41,371 nucleotides of DNA from Bacteroidia bacterium (GCA_030433135.1 JAUILF010000009.1:1-41371); one strand, 5' to 3'. Shown: positions 1 through 9,539, counted from the stretch's first letter. The notes: generated from the sequence alone by a model not told the origin. Program-made: numbers and translations.

Positions 1-1899
1 TGTCGTTTCCCACTCTACCATGAGATCCAGTCCCAAGGTAGTTGTAGCTTCCAGGGTGAGAATTTCATTACAGCCCAGAGTCAGGTCTGCTCCAAGATCA
101 ATATCCAGTACCTCACTCTGTCCACTAACGACAAGGGTATCTGAGCTTTTGCATTGAGTCAATACATTGACTGCCGTAGCTACATAGACCCCTGGTGCAT
201 CGAGGCTAATTCCCGCACCTATGGAATCGCCAACTATATGGCCACCAATAGTAGTCCATAAAATATTGGCATTAATTCCGTTTAATATGTTTGCGACGAC
301 ATCGATCTGGGCACCGCAATCGAGAGAGAGATCAACACCTACATCGATCAAAGGAATATCTATATCCGCTTCTACGGTTACTTCTTTGCTGGACTCACAT
401 CCCAGAAGGTTCGTGGCAACTGCCACATAAGTGCCGGGAGCATCAACCGTTACCGTCTTCCCCAAAGCACTACCAATAATATGTCCATCCGAGGTTTGCC
501 ATTCTACCGTAGTCCCCGTCGCTACTCCAGCATCTATATCTATCTCCGCAAGGCAACCCAGGTTTACATTGGCATCCAGATCTATCGTGGGCAGCTCCAC
601 CTCCGCCTCCACTTGCACCTCTTTGCTGGATTCACATCCCAGCAGGTTCGTGGCAACTGCCACATAAGTGCCGGGAGCATCAATCGTTACCGTTTTCCCT
701 AAAGCGCTACCAATAATATGTCCATCCGAGGTTTGCCATTCTACCGTAGTCCCGGTCGCTACTCCAGCATCTATATCTATCTCCGCCAGGCAACCCAGGT
801 TTACATTGGCATCCAGATTTATCGTGGGCAGCTCCACTTCCGCCTCCACTTGCACCTCTTTACTGGATTCACATCCCAGAAGATTTGTGGCAACTGCCAC
901 ATAAGTACCAGGAGCATCAACCGTTACCGTCTTCCCCAGTACACTACCTAGTATATGTCCATCCGAGGTTTGCCATTCTACCGTAGTCCCGGTCGCTACT
1001 CCGGCATTAATATCTATCTCCGCCAGGCAACCCAGGTTTACATTGGCATCCAGATCTATCGTGGGCAATTGCACATCCGCATTAACAACAATTTCATCTT
1101 GTGATGAGCAACCATTGGCATCAGTTACTTCGGCTGTGTAAGTTCCTGGCTGGTCTACTGTTACAGTGGCACCGACCGTGTTTAAGATATTACCATCTGC
1201 CGTGATCCAATTAACATTATTCCCTCCTGCACCTCCATTGATATCGGCACTTATGTCGAGAACATCGAGACAACCCAAGCTCACCTCAGCATCCAGAGAA
1301 AGAACCGGATCTACTATCTCCAAAATTTCAATTTCTTTCTCGGCAACGCAACCGTTGTCATCTTCCACCTGGATCAAATGCACTCCCACATCAGCCTCCA
1401 GGAGACCATTTAGACCTAACCCAACCGATAAGCCATCCAACAACGATGAGTAGCTTCCAGAACCTCCAGAAATACTCACCTCAACAGCCGGATCCTGATT
1501 GTTACAATGCAAGTGATTCACGGTAGTATTGATCGTGATTGGTGCAGGCTCTCCAATGTTGAACTCCAGAGTGTCATACTCAATGGAACCCACCAAAGGA
1601 GCCATTTCTACGTAAACTACATGCTGTCCGGGAGCCAGATCGTCAAAATGCATGAGACCGGCAACCAGGCCTCCAACAGGATCATCTTCATCCATACTCA
1701 CACTGAAAGTGCCAAGCCCCACCAACAGCAGACTTGCGGTTCCATCCGTCATCCCGGGACAACTCACATCTGTCTTGCTATCAATAGAAATCAGAACCTG
1801 GTTTTCTCCCAGTGCCAGCAAGTCCGGAACTTGAAATAATAAAATTAATGAGACACAGGTACATACAAAGCTCCTTTGAAAACTGTTAAAGCATTTCAT
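1..1899 (-). CDS. SprB-like repeat adhesin / gliding-type surface protein, 3' part outside window
   Basis: Reading leftward from an ATG at 1899, the frame stays open for 633 codons to the window edge, so the C-terminus is missing. A hydrophobic leader (residues about 8-32, core SLILLF) looks like a signal peptide. SprB-type repeats follow (VSCPGMTDG near residue 50, then a GSGSY unit near 150). From about residue 190 on there are Ig-like modules of about 79 residues, each with LGC near its start, W in the middle, APGTY or QPGTY, and a second Cys near the end. Three neighbouring modules are nearly identical; those on either side have diverged. In Bacteroidota such proteins are T9SS-exported surface adhesins or gliding-associated proteins, and the missing C-terminus would be expected to carry a sorting domain. 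The family call is good; the role in adhesion or gliding is inferred. Plus-strand ORFs in this region are antisense shadows. Confidence 0.85.
   Translation of the reverse strand, partial: MKCFNSFQRSFVCTCVSLILLFQVPDLLALGENQVLISIDSKTDVSCPGMTDGTASLLLVGLGTFSVSMDEDDPVGGLVAGLMHFDDLAPGQHVVYVEMAPLVGSIEYDTLEFNIGEPAPITINTTVNHLHCNNQDPAVEVSISGGSGSYSSLLDGLSVGLGLNGLLEADVGVHLIQVEDDNGCVAEKEIEILEIVDPVLSLDAEVSLGCLDVLDISADINGGAGGNNVNWITADGNILNTVGATVTVDQPGTYTAEVTDANGCSSQDEIVVNADVQLPTIDLDANVNLGCLAEIDINAGVATGTTVEWQTSDGHILGSVLGKTVTVDAPGTYVAVATNLLGCESSKEVQVEAEVELPTINLDANVNLGCLAEIDIDAGVATGTTVEWQTSDGHIIGSALGKTVTIDAPGTYVAVATNLLGCESSKEVQVEAEVELPTIDLDANVNLGCLAEIDIDAGVATGTTVEWQTSDGHIIGSALGKTVTVDAPGTYVAVATNLLGCESSKEVTVEADIDIPLIDVGVDLSLDCGAQIDVVANILNGINANILWTTIGGHIVGDSIGAGISLDAPGVYVATAVNVLTQCKSSDTLVVSGQSEVLDIDLGADLTLGCNEILTLEATTTLGLDLMVEWETT
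371..1075 (-). repeat. Tandem 237-bp repeat, about 3 copies, inside the adhesin gene
   Basis: A 237-bp unit (79 codons) is repeated head to tail with register points at 431, 668 and 905. I counted about 12 differences in 237 bases between the first two copies, so roughly 95% identity. Similarity reaches left to about 371 and falls away right of about 1075. Since 237 is a multiple of 3, gain or loss of a unit keeps the reading frame. The flanking modules have the same protein fold but little DNA identity, which points to recent amplification of one module. Confidence 0.9.
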
Positions 1900-2904
1900 C
1901 ACAATAAATTTGGTATTTTGAAGAATACATCCCTGGTCCGGAGGGCACATCGGCCCCTGGATATTTCTTACAGTTAATAGGTATTACCCCGGCATCAGTA
2001 CCGGTCAATTAAATACCCTCAAATAACTTGAAAACAGGAATGTTTTATGTAGAATGTAACAAACTAACTAATCCATAGAATTCATGATTAGATTATGAAA
2101 ATAAAATAATAGTTTGTCAGGATAACAATGGGTAGGAATAAACGTGGCTTTTTGTGTATTTACAATTAAAATAGGTAAATAAATTCAAAATCGCAAATCC
2201 AAATCTTATACTATAACACATTTATTTCAACCGCTCCAAAAACACCAACATATAATATGTGCAATAGAGTAGTATTAGGAACAATCATAACCGAATAAAA
2301 ACTATTTCAAATATTATTCCGTAAATATAAGTTTTAAAGAATTTATATACTTCTTATCATCATATTACACCATATATATTCTGTGAATATATGATCATAT
2401 ATAAAGATAAATTTCAACCATTCTTTAAAAATTGATGACCAGAGCACTTAGCATTTCAAGCATATCCCACTGTAAAATACTTTTCAAACAAATAATTACA
2501 TTGCACCTGTAGATTCCCCTATATTTTAGGCTCTGGGCCATAAATAGTGGGTCTGGTTGGTATATGACATCTTTATCTGGATCTTTTTCACTTAAGTTTC
2601 GACACTTAATGAACGACCCATTCTGAGAAGAAATGGTACTCTATTACCACTTGTAACCGTTTGTTGCAAAGTATACTCTCGATACTGGATCTCATCTTGA
2701 AAGAGTGGCTACTTAAACCCTGGCGATAGTTTTTCAAATGTCACTACTTAGTTCTTTTGGGTTTAGGTCCACTGAGTTGGAATAGTCAGTAGTAATCATT
2801 CACGATCATTCACATTAATGGAAAAATGAATGTCTATATTCAAATTTAGAAAAGCTGGTATTGTTCTTACCCAGTAAATACGGCTAATATCCATATTATC
2901 TATC
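1900..2904. other. AT-rich intergenic region of about 1 kb, no gene seen
   Basis: This gap lies upstream of the adhesin gene and downstream of the CBM96-like protein gene, both leftward. The left 100 bases or so should hold the adhesin promoter and leader, but I found no convincing TAnnTTTG element. The middle (about 2090-2440) is very AT-rich. It contains an inverted repeat ATATATTC/GAATATAT with a 3-base spacer (2374-2392) and an overlapping perfect 16-bp palindrome centred on GATC (2387-2402). A short tandem duplication, ATCATTCAC twice with one base between, sits at 2795-2813. The ORF at 2796-2981 on the minus strand is out of frame with the real gene and looks spurious. Confidence 0.6.
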
Positions 2905-3858
2905 CTACTGTTTGCTGGCTTTAGAATTATCAGCCACCAACTGCACCTCCAGAAGCCTGTCCTGCTCGCGACTGGGAGCAATCATAAATTCATTTCGAAT
3001 CATCACCCTGCCTTTACGAAACAATGCCCAATAATGGCCCGGTAGCAACTCACCAAAATCGATGGAATGGGTCAAAACAATTCCATCCCTGATCGCCAAG
3101 GGTACATGTTGCAGAATGTTTCCGGCGTCATCCATGATCATGAGATCGGCAAACCCTCCGGCGGGGACACCGGATAGCTGGACCGTAAGTTTGCCTTCCA
3201 GAGCATTAGGCAGGATCTGCATAGTGGCTTTCTCCTGGCGATGTAACTTTTGTACGGTTTCTGCTTGCCGGCTTTTTGAACACATTTCAAAAATCAACTC
3301 AGCACTCAAACCACTTTCCCGGCTGGCAATGTCGACTGTCTTTTTTCCATCCGATTGAAGAAAGAAAGTCAACATCCCCTCCTTCAGATTTCTCCTGGCA
3401 AAGTCGGTGATATCAAAAATCAGGTAATCCTGGTTTTCAAGCACTTCTGCGGCAAGCACTTCCCCATTCTGAGCAAAATTGCGCCATGTTAACTCGTCTT
3501 CACTTATTCGAAGACTAGTGCCTAAAAGGGTAACACGGCAGGACTTTTTCTTTGACACGGTATAAACCTTCAGGAAACACTGATTCACATATTCCGCATC
3601 AATGTGATGAACCTCATACCCCAGTACTGGTATCATGCATTTGCGATCAGGCTGACCACGGAGTTCCAGGCTATTAGCATGACCCAGTGAAAGAGTGTCG
3701 TTCTCCCTTGACACCGTAACATCACTATAGGGACTTTCAACAAATACGAGTTTATCGCATTCAGATTTCTGGGAATGTTGCTCTTCTTGTGCGATACCAC
3801 TATCATGTATGAGCATACACAGCAGTAATGACAAAAGCACAATGCCGACTTGTTTCAT
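2905..3858 (-). CDS. Secreted protein with CBM96/DNRLRE-like domain and atypical T9SS-like tail
   Basis: The 317-residue protein begins at the ATG at 3858, which puts a clean signal peptide (MKQVGIVLLSLLLC onward) at the N-terminus; an upstream in-frame ATG at 3879 adds only seven residues. Residues about 35-190 have the pattern of the CBM96 / DNRLRE jelly-roll domain: SPYSDVTV, a lone L-x-L strand, a central ...LTWRNFAQNGEVLA... segment, YLIFDITDFARR, and a final SRESGLSAELIFE strand (compare the usual V.F.SKE...L.V). The last 100 residues or so resemble a T9SS type A sorting domain (LPNALEGKLTVQL, MIMDDAGNILQHVPL, LLPGHYWALFRKG). However, the usual YPNP start is altered and about 20 charged residues follow the end. 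It is probably exported to the surface or periplasm to bind a polysaccharide. The ligand is unknown. Confidence 0.65.
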   Translation of the reverse strand: MKQVGIVLLSLLLCMLIHDSGIAQEEQHSQKSECDKLVFVESPYSDVTVSRENDTLSLGHANSLELRGQPDRKCMIPVLGYEVHHIDAEYVNQCFLKVYTVSKKKSCRVTLLGTSLRISEDELTWRNFAQNGEVLAAEVLENQDYLIFDITDFARRNLKEGMLTFFLQSDGKKTVDIASRESGLSAELIFEMCSKSRQAETVQKLHRQEKATMQILPNALEGKLTVQLSGVPAGGFADLMIMDDAGNILQHVPLAIRDGIVLTHSIDFGELLPGHYWALFRKGRVMIRNEFMIAPSREQDRLLEVQLVADNSKASKQ

Positions 3859-4124
3859 CACGAGTCTCATTTCTAGCATTTTTTTAACGAGTTTGGTCGC
3901 AAGTCATCTTTACAACTTGACTTAACAAATATGCCTTGAGCGTTCGTATGAGGGTGAGATCATAAGAAATCCATATGCAATATAACGGTTTAGTACCCAT
4001 CAAACCTAATTTTTTATCCACATATTGAAATACAACAAGCTGATTTTCAGATAGATTATGTGTTTTTTGTATTATCGTACAAGGCATTAAACATGCTAAC
4101 TCGTCTTGCTAACCAATATGATCA

Positions 4125-5099
4125 ATGAGAGCAATAGTATATCGACACGGCAGGTCTGAGCCATCCCTGGAAGAAATCAGAGATCCCGTAGTCCGGGAAG
4201 GTGAAGTAGTTGTATTGCTTCAAGCTGCAGCCCTAAATCATCGAGATGTATGGATCATGCAGGGTAAATACCCGGGCATCCAGGAAGGTATTATCATGGG
4301 ATCGGATGGCGCCGGGCTCTACAATGGATCAAGCCTTCTGATCAACCCTAATCAAAATTGGGGAACCGATTCAAATCATCAGAGTTCGGGCTATCAAATT
4401 CTCGGGATGCCTGCAAATGGAACCTTTGCAGAAAGGATTGTACTGCCAGAGGATCGATTGGTTCCCACACCTGGTCACCTATCCGCTGAAGAGGCGGCCG
4501 CACTACCACTGGGTGGACTCACAGCCTACCGGGTCCTGTTTAGGAGATGTGAGCTCACCTCAACAGATAAGGTTTGTATTTCAGGTATCGGAGGTGGTGT
4601 AGCCCTTCTGGCATTTCAGTTTGCCCTCGCTCTGGGTGCTGAAGTCTGGGTCACATCCAGTGATCCGCAAAAAATAGCTGAAGCCAAAAAAATGGGGGCT
4701 GCAGGAGGGTTTCGATACACGGAACAAGACTGGTCAAAATCCATGAAAAAAGCCAGCGGTGGTTTCGATGTAATTGTAGATAGTGCCGGTGGAAAAGGAT
4801 TTTCGAACCTGGTCTCCATGTGCAAACCCGGTGCTCGCATCGGTATCTATGGAGGCACCAGGGGCACCATCCAGAATCTTAGTCCACAACAGATTTTTTG
4901 GAAACAAATCAGCATTCTTGGCAGTACCATGGGAAGTGATTCGGACTTTGATGAAATGGTGGACTTTGTCGATTCGCACAAGATCCATCCAAAAATAGAT
5001 TCTATATATACCCTGGAGGAAGTGGCCGATGCCTTCTCCAGAATGGAAAAGGGCGAACAGTTCGGTAAAATTGTACTCAAAATTGGAGCGGAAAGCTAG
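4125..5099 (+). CDS. Zinc-independent medium-chain dehydrogenase (quinone oxidoreductase-like)
   Basis: A 324-residue protein of the medium-chain dehydrogenase/reductase superfamily. The N-terminal GroES-like domain has the typical AAALNHRDVWIMQGKYPG and a GSDGAG turn. The nucleotide-binding domain shows GIGGGVALLAFQFALALGAEVWVT, followed by KKMGAA near residue 190 and FDVIVDSAGG near 225. The C-terminus has the usual LEEVADAFSRMEKGEQFGKIVLKI. The Cys/His zinc ligands of alcohol dehydrogenases are absent, which suggests an NADPH-dependent quinone or enone reductase. The substrate cannot be told from sequence. It is flanked by a 266-base gap on the left and a 180-base gap on the right, so it is probably monocistronic. 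A copy of a dispersed 35-base repeat starts at its stop codon. Confidence 0.88.
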   Translation: MRAIVYRHGRSEPSLEEIRDPVVREGEVVVLLQAAALNHRDVWIMQGKYPGIQEGIIMGSDGAGLYNGSSLLINPNQNWGTDSNHQSSGYQILGMPANGTFAERIVLPEDRLVPTPGHLSAEEAAALPLGGLTAYRVLFRRCELTSTDKVCISGIGGGVALLAFQFALALGAEVWVTSSDPQKIAEAKKMGAAGGFRYTEQDWSKSMKKASGGFDVIVDSAGGKGFSNLVSMCKPGARIGIYGGTRGTIQNLSPQQIFWKQISILGSTMGSDSDFDEMVDFVDSHKIHPKIDSIYTLEEVADAFSRMEKGEQFGKIVLKIGAES

Positions 5100-5131
5100 T
5101 GCTTTGACACCAAAAATCACTATAGTTTCAT
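5096..5131 (+). repeat. Dispersed 35-36 base repeat, copy 1
   Basis: The segment from the stop codon of the dehydrogenase gene (CTAGT, then TGACAC, AAAAATCA, TATAGTTTCA) recurs at 30614-30648 with four substitutions and one single-base gap. In both places it begins on the last bases of a plus-strand gene and overlaps its TAG stop. Weak pairing of TGACAC with GTTTCA is possible in each copy, but the stem is too short for a standard terminator. Confidence 0.6.
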
Positions 5132-5279
5132 TTAAGAATATTTTTAGTTACATAACAAACCCCTGGCGATCTCATTCCCATAGTACCTAACGAACTAAAA
5201 CAAGGGACAATATTAGGGGCATCCGGTTCGGACACCACTATTAGAAATTGTAACTTAAGCTTACATCAGCAGCTGGCCC

Positions 5280-8054
5280 ATGCGGATCTATCTATTACTA
5301 TTGCTGTTTTTTGTTACATGTATGTGTAGCCAACGATCTACACTTATCATGAGCGAGGAAGATCTTACAGTTCTCTTTATTTATGAGATTGAGCCACTCC
5401 TGGATGCCAAATGTCTCTCCTGCCACGGCAGAGACCCTGATGAGATTGAAGGTGATTACGATCTTTCGACTCGAAAAGGACTGCTCAGAGGCGGGCAATC
5501 AGGCCGGACGGCCGTTCAACCTGGTGCTCCGGAGGACAGTCCTCTGGTCCATGCCATCAAACGATTGGACCCCGATCTTTCGATGCCTCCAAAGGACTCC
5601 GAGAAGTTAACCAAAGAAGAAATCGAAGCTTTTGAAGCCTGGATAAGTGGTGGTGCACCATGGCCTACTGAAGAACAACGCAGGGCCATAGGCAACAATC
5701 CCAGGTGGAAGGGCAGGAATAAAGTGGTCGTTTCGACAACTGGTGCCATCACAGACAGCTGGGCCAATCGGACCTATCGTCTGGAAGAGCTTTGGGCATA
5801 CAGACCTGTATCCAAGCCTGACATACCTGAAGACAAACACCCCATAGACTACCTGATTGAAAAAAAACTGGATGAAACCGGACTGACTGGTGCAGCTATC
5901 GCCGATCGGAAAACCCTCATCCGACGGCTGTTTCTTAACCTCACCGGACTTCCACCTGCGCCGGAACAGGTTCAACACTTTTCAGAGATCGACAGCAACT
6001 TCATGATTGAGGAGCTGGTGGATCATTTGCTGGATAGCCATCACTACGGAGAACAAATGGCCCGAATGTGGCTGGATGTGGTCAGATATGCCGATAGTGA
6101 TGGATTTTCCAATGATTATGTACGTCCAAATGCCTGGAGATATCGAGACTATGTGATCCGGTCCTTCAATGCGGACAAACCTTATGACCAATTTGTACAG
6201 GAACAAATTGCCGGTGACGAAATTAACCCGGATGATCCGGAAATGCTCATCGCCACCGGATTTCTGCGCATGGGCCCCTGGGAGCACACCAGTATGAGTG
6301 TTGCCAAAGAGACCCGCCAGCTTTTCCTGGACGACGTTGTCAACAGTGTAGGGGAAACCTTCCTATCTACTCCCCTCATGTGTGCCAAATGTCACGATCA
6401 CAAGTTTGATCCAATCCCTTCGATGGATTACTACAGTATTCAGGCTGTATTTGCTACCACACAATTTGCCGATCGTCCGGCGTCTTTTTTACCGGAAGAG
6501 AACCTTACCCTGATACCCGAAGAAAAGGCGCGAATAGAAGAATGGATTTCAAATACACGAAAAGAAAGAGATCAAATTCGCAACAAGGAGGAGGCCGGTG
6601 CCAGACAATGGTTTGAAAGAGAGGGAAGACCCTATTTGTCAAAGAGAGAACGACGGTCTCTGCCTGACCACCTTCAACCTCCCCGCTATTACGGACTAAC
6701 CTTTGCCGATCTGGGCTACCGAAAGGTATTAAACAAGCGATTGCAGGTATTGCAACTACTTAGTCAACGATTTGAACCGCTGGCTTATAGCGTTTATAAT
6801 GGACCTGACCGAACCCTCATGAGTGGCAGGGCATTCCGGGTCGGCACCGAACCCTTTGATTCTGTTCCGAGGACTTTTTTGCTCAATGCCGGCTCCGTTT
6901 TTTCTCCCGGTCCAGAAGTTCAACCAGGAGTATTGCAAGCCGTGGCTTCAGTCGGGATCATGGAGGAGGAGAAGAGCATTTATGACATTCCGGATAAAGT
7001 ACCTGCCGGTCGCCTGGGCAGAAGACAGGCATTTGCTCAATGGCTGGTACATCCCCGCCATCCAATCACTGCTCGATCGATAGTAAATCGAATCTGGCAA
7101 CTGCACTTTGGTTCCGGACTGGCTGAAGATCCCAATAATTTTGGAGTTTCAGCAAAATCTCCCAGCCATCCCGAACTTCTCGACCTCCTGTCTGGATATC
7201 TGGTGGAAAATGATTGGTCAATCAAAAAACTGCACCGTCTGATCCTGACTTCCAGAACATTTCAGCGAGCCAGTCGTCCTTCTTCAGCTGTGGATATTGC
7301 AAACCTGGATCCTGATAACCACCTCTATTCCTATTTCAGTCCTCGAAGAATGGAAGCGGAAGAGATTCGTGACGCCATTTTGCTGATTTCTGGAGAGCTC
7401 AATCCGGAAATGGGTGGTATACCAATCAGACCCGAAATCAATGAGGAGGTCGCTCTTCAACCCAGACATATCATGGGTTCGATTTCTCAGGCATATCAGC
7501 CTTCCAGAACACCAGAAGAACGAAATCGAAGAACCATCTATACAGAGCGGATAAGGAGCCTGCCCAATCCCTACCTATCGGTACTCAATCGTCCGGGCAC
7601 AGAACTCTCCTGCGGTAGAAGAAGCCTGTCAACCATCGCTCCTCAGGCACTGGCTATGATGAATAGCCATCAAATGAGAAATCGCTCTTTGGCTCTTGCT
7701 CAAATGCTTTGCCAAAAACATGATGACTATTCGGACAGAATCACCAATGCCATAGGGAGAGTTTGGCTAAGAGAACCCGAACCTGACGAACTGACCTGGT
7801 GTAGCCATTACCTGTCGGACATGCTGTTATATCATGAGCAAAATGACTTTCCTGCACGCGATCGGCCCACCAGCGTTACTCGAAAGATGTTTGAAGAAAT
7901 GACAGGAGAGCCCTTTGAATACAAGGAAGAACTGGATATCTATATAAACTATGTACCTGACCTGGAATACGACCAGGTTACTCCAGAAGTACGAGCTCTG
8001 GCAGACCTGTGCCTGATCTTATTTAACAGTAATGAATTTCTCTATGTGTACTGA
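5280..8054 (+). CDS. Cytochrome-domain DUF1549/DUF1553 (PSCyt1-PSCyt2-PSD1) protein
   Basis: The 924-residue protein has the three-domain layout first noted in planctomycetes. An N-terminal export signal with Cys at 14 and 16 suggests a lipoprotein. A PSCyt1 cytochrome-like domain has CLSCH at residues 45-49 (heme c motif) and MPP about 50 residues on as a possible axial ligand region. DUF1549 (PSCyt2) follows at about 185-400, ending in a second CxxCH (C368-A-K-C371-H372) within the family signature CAKCHDHKFDPIPSMDYY. DUF1553 (PSD1) occupies about 600-910, with HPRHPITARSIVNRIWQLHFG and LILTSRTFQRAS. The function is not established; the family is often encoded near DUF1501 proteins and polysaccharide or sulfatase genes, which suggests a periplasmic redox role. 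The DUF1501 gene overlaps its end, indicating translational coupling. Confidence 0.9.
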   Translation: MRIYLLLLLFFVTCMCSQRSTLIMSEEDLTVLFIYEIEPLLDAKCLSCHGRDPDEIEGDYDLSTRKGLLRGGQSGRTAVQPGAPEDSPLVHAIKRLDPDLSMPPKDSEKLTKEEIEAFEAWISGGAPWPTEEQRRAIGNNPRWKGRNKVVVSTTGAITDSWANRTYRLEELWAYRPVSKPDIPEDKHPIDYLIEKKLDETGLTGAAIADRKTLIRRLFLNLTGLPPAPEQVQHFSEIDSNFMIEELVDHLLDSHHYGEQMARMWLDVVRYADSDGFSNDYVRPNAWRYRDYVIRSFNADKPYDQFVQEQIAGDEINPDDPEMLIATGFLRMGPWEHTSMSVAKETRQLFLDDVVNSVGETFLSTPLMCAKCHDHKFDPIPSMDYYSIQAVFATTQFADRPASFLPEENLTLIPEEKARIEEWISNTRKERDQIRNKEEAGARQWFEREGRPYLSKRERRSLPDHLQPPRYYGLTFADLGYRKVLNKRLQVLQLLSQRFEPLAYSVYNGPDRTLMSGRAFRVGTEPFDSVPRTFLLNAGSVFSPGPEVQPGVLQAVASVGIMEEEKSIYDIPDKVPAGRLGRRQAFAQWLVHPRHPITARSIVNRIWQLHFGSGLAEDPNNFGVSAKSPSHPELLDLLSGYLVENDWSIKKLHRLILTSRTFQRASRPSSAVDIANLDPDNHLYSYFSPRRMEAEEIRDAILLISGELNPEMGGIPIRPEINEEVALQPRHIMGSISQAYQPSRTPEERNRRTIYTERIRSLPNPYLSVLNRPGTELSCGRRSLSTIAPQALAMMNSHQMRNRSLALAQMLCQKHDDYSDRITNAIGRVWLREPEPDELTWCSHYLSDMLLYHEQNDFPARDRPTSVTRKMFEEMTGEPFEYKEELDIYINYVPDLEYDQVTPEVRALADLCLILFNSNEFLYVY

Positions 8055-9477
8055 TAAATCATCCAAATACAACCGAAGGGATTTCCTGTTTGGCCTGGGC
8101 TCAACCGTCGGAGCCGTTGCCCTGAGCAGTCTGTTGGGATGCAAACAGCGGGAAGAAATTGCCGGTGTATCTGCGGTTGACTCACCCCTGGCTCCCGGGA
8201 CTGCCATGACTCTCCCCAGTGCCAAGGCCTGCATTTTCCTCACAATGGAGGGTGGCCCATCACATATTGACACATTCGACCCAAAACCCGCACTCGAAAA
8301 GTATCATTTGAAAAAATTTCAGCGACACGATGAAAAACTCAGTGCCATGTCGTCGGGACAACGATACATTGTACAAAGTCCATTTGCCTTCAGGAAGGTT
8401 GGACAATCGGGTGCTGACATGAGCGAACCTTTTCAACACCTGGCCCGGGTGGCTGATGACATATGTTTTTACCGGGGTCTACAAGCTGAATCGGTTAATC
8501 ATCCGACAGCCATGTACCACATCAATACCGGAAACCAGTTTGGTGGAGAACCGTCACTGGGATCCTGGGTTACCTATGGCCTCGGAACTCTCAACCAGAA
8601 TGTCCCGGCTTTTGTGGTATTACCAGAGCTGGCCTGGCCCCAGGGTGGACCGGCAAACTGGTCGAACGGATTCCTTCCTGCGCATTACCAGGGAACTCCA
8701 TTCCGGCCTGTGGGGTCACCCGTTCTCAATCTGGAGCCACCCGAGGGTGTGAGTCGTTATCATCAAAAAGAAAGCCTGCAACTACTTGAGAAACTGAATC
8801 AAAATCATGCCCGAAAGCACCCCAACCACCATGAATTGGACGCACGAATGGCTTCATACGAACTTGCCTTCAAAATGCAAATGGAGGTACCGGAGCTGAT
8901 CGATATCGAAAATGAAGATGAGCGGACCAGGATGATGTACGGGATTGATGAACCAGAAACCAATGCCTTCGGCAGAAAATGCCTGTTGGCTCGAAAGCTG
9001 GTGGAAAACGGGGTACGGTTTGTGCAGGTATATTCTTCGGGATGGGACTCTCATGACTTTCTGGCCCGGGCCCATGGATCCCTGATCAAGAGCATTGACA
9101 AACCAGTTGCCGCCCTGATCACCGACCTGAAGCAAAGAGGACTACTTGATGAAACCTTGATCGTCTGGTGTGGTGAATTTGGGCGAACACCTGACAATGG
9201 CATTAGAGAGGGAGGGGTCGCCTACGGCAGAGATCACAATCCCCTGGCAATGCCGGTATGGATGGCAGGCGGTGGAGTTAGAGCGGGGCACACCATCGGA
9301 GCTACAGATGAACTTGGAGAAGAAGCTGTGGAGGTAGTCCACCCAATTGCTGATCTTCATGTTACCATTCTTAAACTCCTTGGCCTGGAGGACCACAATC
9401 TGACCTATTTTCACAATGGCCGTCACAAGCAATTGTCTCAGTTTGGAGGAAAGGTTATAAAAGAAGTTATATTCTAG
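8032..9477 (+). CDS. DUF1501 family protein, Tat-exported, sulfatase-like fold
   Basis: The 481-residue protein starts inside the end of the DUF1549/DUF1553 gene (23-base overlap; an alternative ATG at 8044 still overlaps). The N-terminus carries a twin-arginine signal, R15-R16-D-F-L-F-G, followed by a hydrophobic stretch ending at LLGC, so it is probably exported folded and may be lipid-anchored. The body is a typical DUF1501 domain (alkaline phosphatase/sulfatase superfamily): FLTMEGGPSHIDTFDPKP, VRFVQVYSSGWDSH, LIVWCGEFGRTP, GRDHNPLAMPVWMAGGG and a C-terminal LLGLEDHNLTYFHNGR. DUF1501 and DUF1549/DUF1553 proteins are a recurrent gene pair. Their joint reaction is not known to me, and a sulfatase or phosphatase activity should not be assumed. 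A gap of 62 bases separates it from maeB on the same strand. Confidence 0.92.
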   Translation: MNFSMCTDKSSKYNRRDFLFGLGSTVGAVALSSLLGCKQREEIAGVSAVDSPLAPGTAMTLPSAKACIFLTMEGGPSHIDTFDPKPALEKYHLKKFQRHDEKLSAMSSGQRYIVQSPFAFRKVGQSGADMSEPFQHLARVADDICFYRGLQAESVNHPTAMYHINTGNQFGGEPSLGSWVTYGLGTLNQNVPAFVVLPELAWPQGGPANWSNGFLPAHYQGTPFRPVGSPVLNLEPPEGVSRYHQKESLQLLEKLNQNHARKHPNHHELDARMASYELAFKMQMEVPELIDIENEDERTRMMYGIDEPETNAFGRKCLLARKLVENGVRFVQVYSSGWDSHDFLARAHGSLIKSIDKPVAALITDLKQRGLLDETLIVWCGEFGRTPDNGIREGGVAYGRDHNPLAMPVWMAGGGVRAGHTIGATDELGEEAVEVVHPIADLHVTILKLLGLEDHNLTYFHNGRHKQLSQFGGKVIKEVIF

Positions 9478-9539
9478 TTATTGATTTATCTTTCCTTTAC
9501 ACCATCGAAAAGCAATATTTTCCTAGATCTGAATCATTT

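Noticed and set aside
431-904. Two near-identical plus-strand ORFs of 78 codons in tandem
   Set aside because: They are antisense shadows of the repeated modules in the minus-strand adhesin, which has a continuous frame, a signal peptide and domain logic.
371-1075. CRISPR-like direct repeats
   Set aside because: Units are 237 bp, contiguous and coding, with no spacers.
2374-2402. Overlapping AT palindromes as a regulatory site or origin
   Set aside because: The DNA is so AT-rich here that such palindromes arise easily by chance, and no DnaA-box cluster or nearby start supports a role.
3884-4087. Minus-strand 67-codon ORF
   Set aside because: No recognisable motif or family; it lies in an AT-rich gap beside the real start at 3858.
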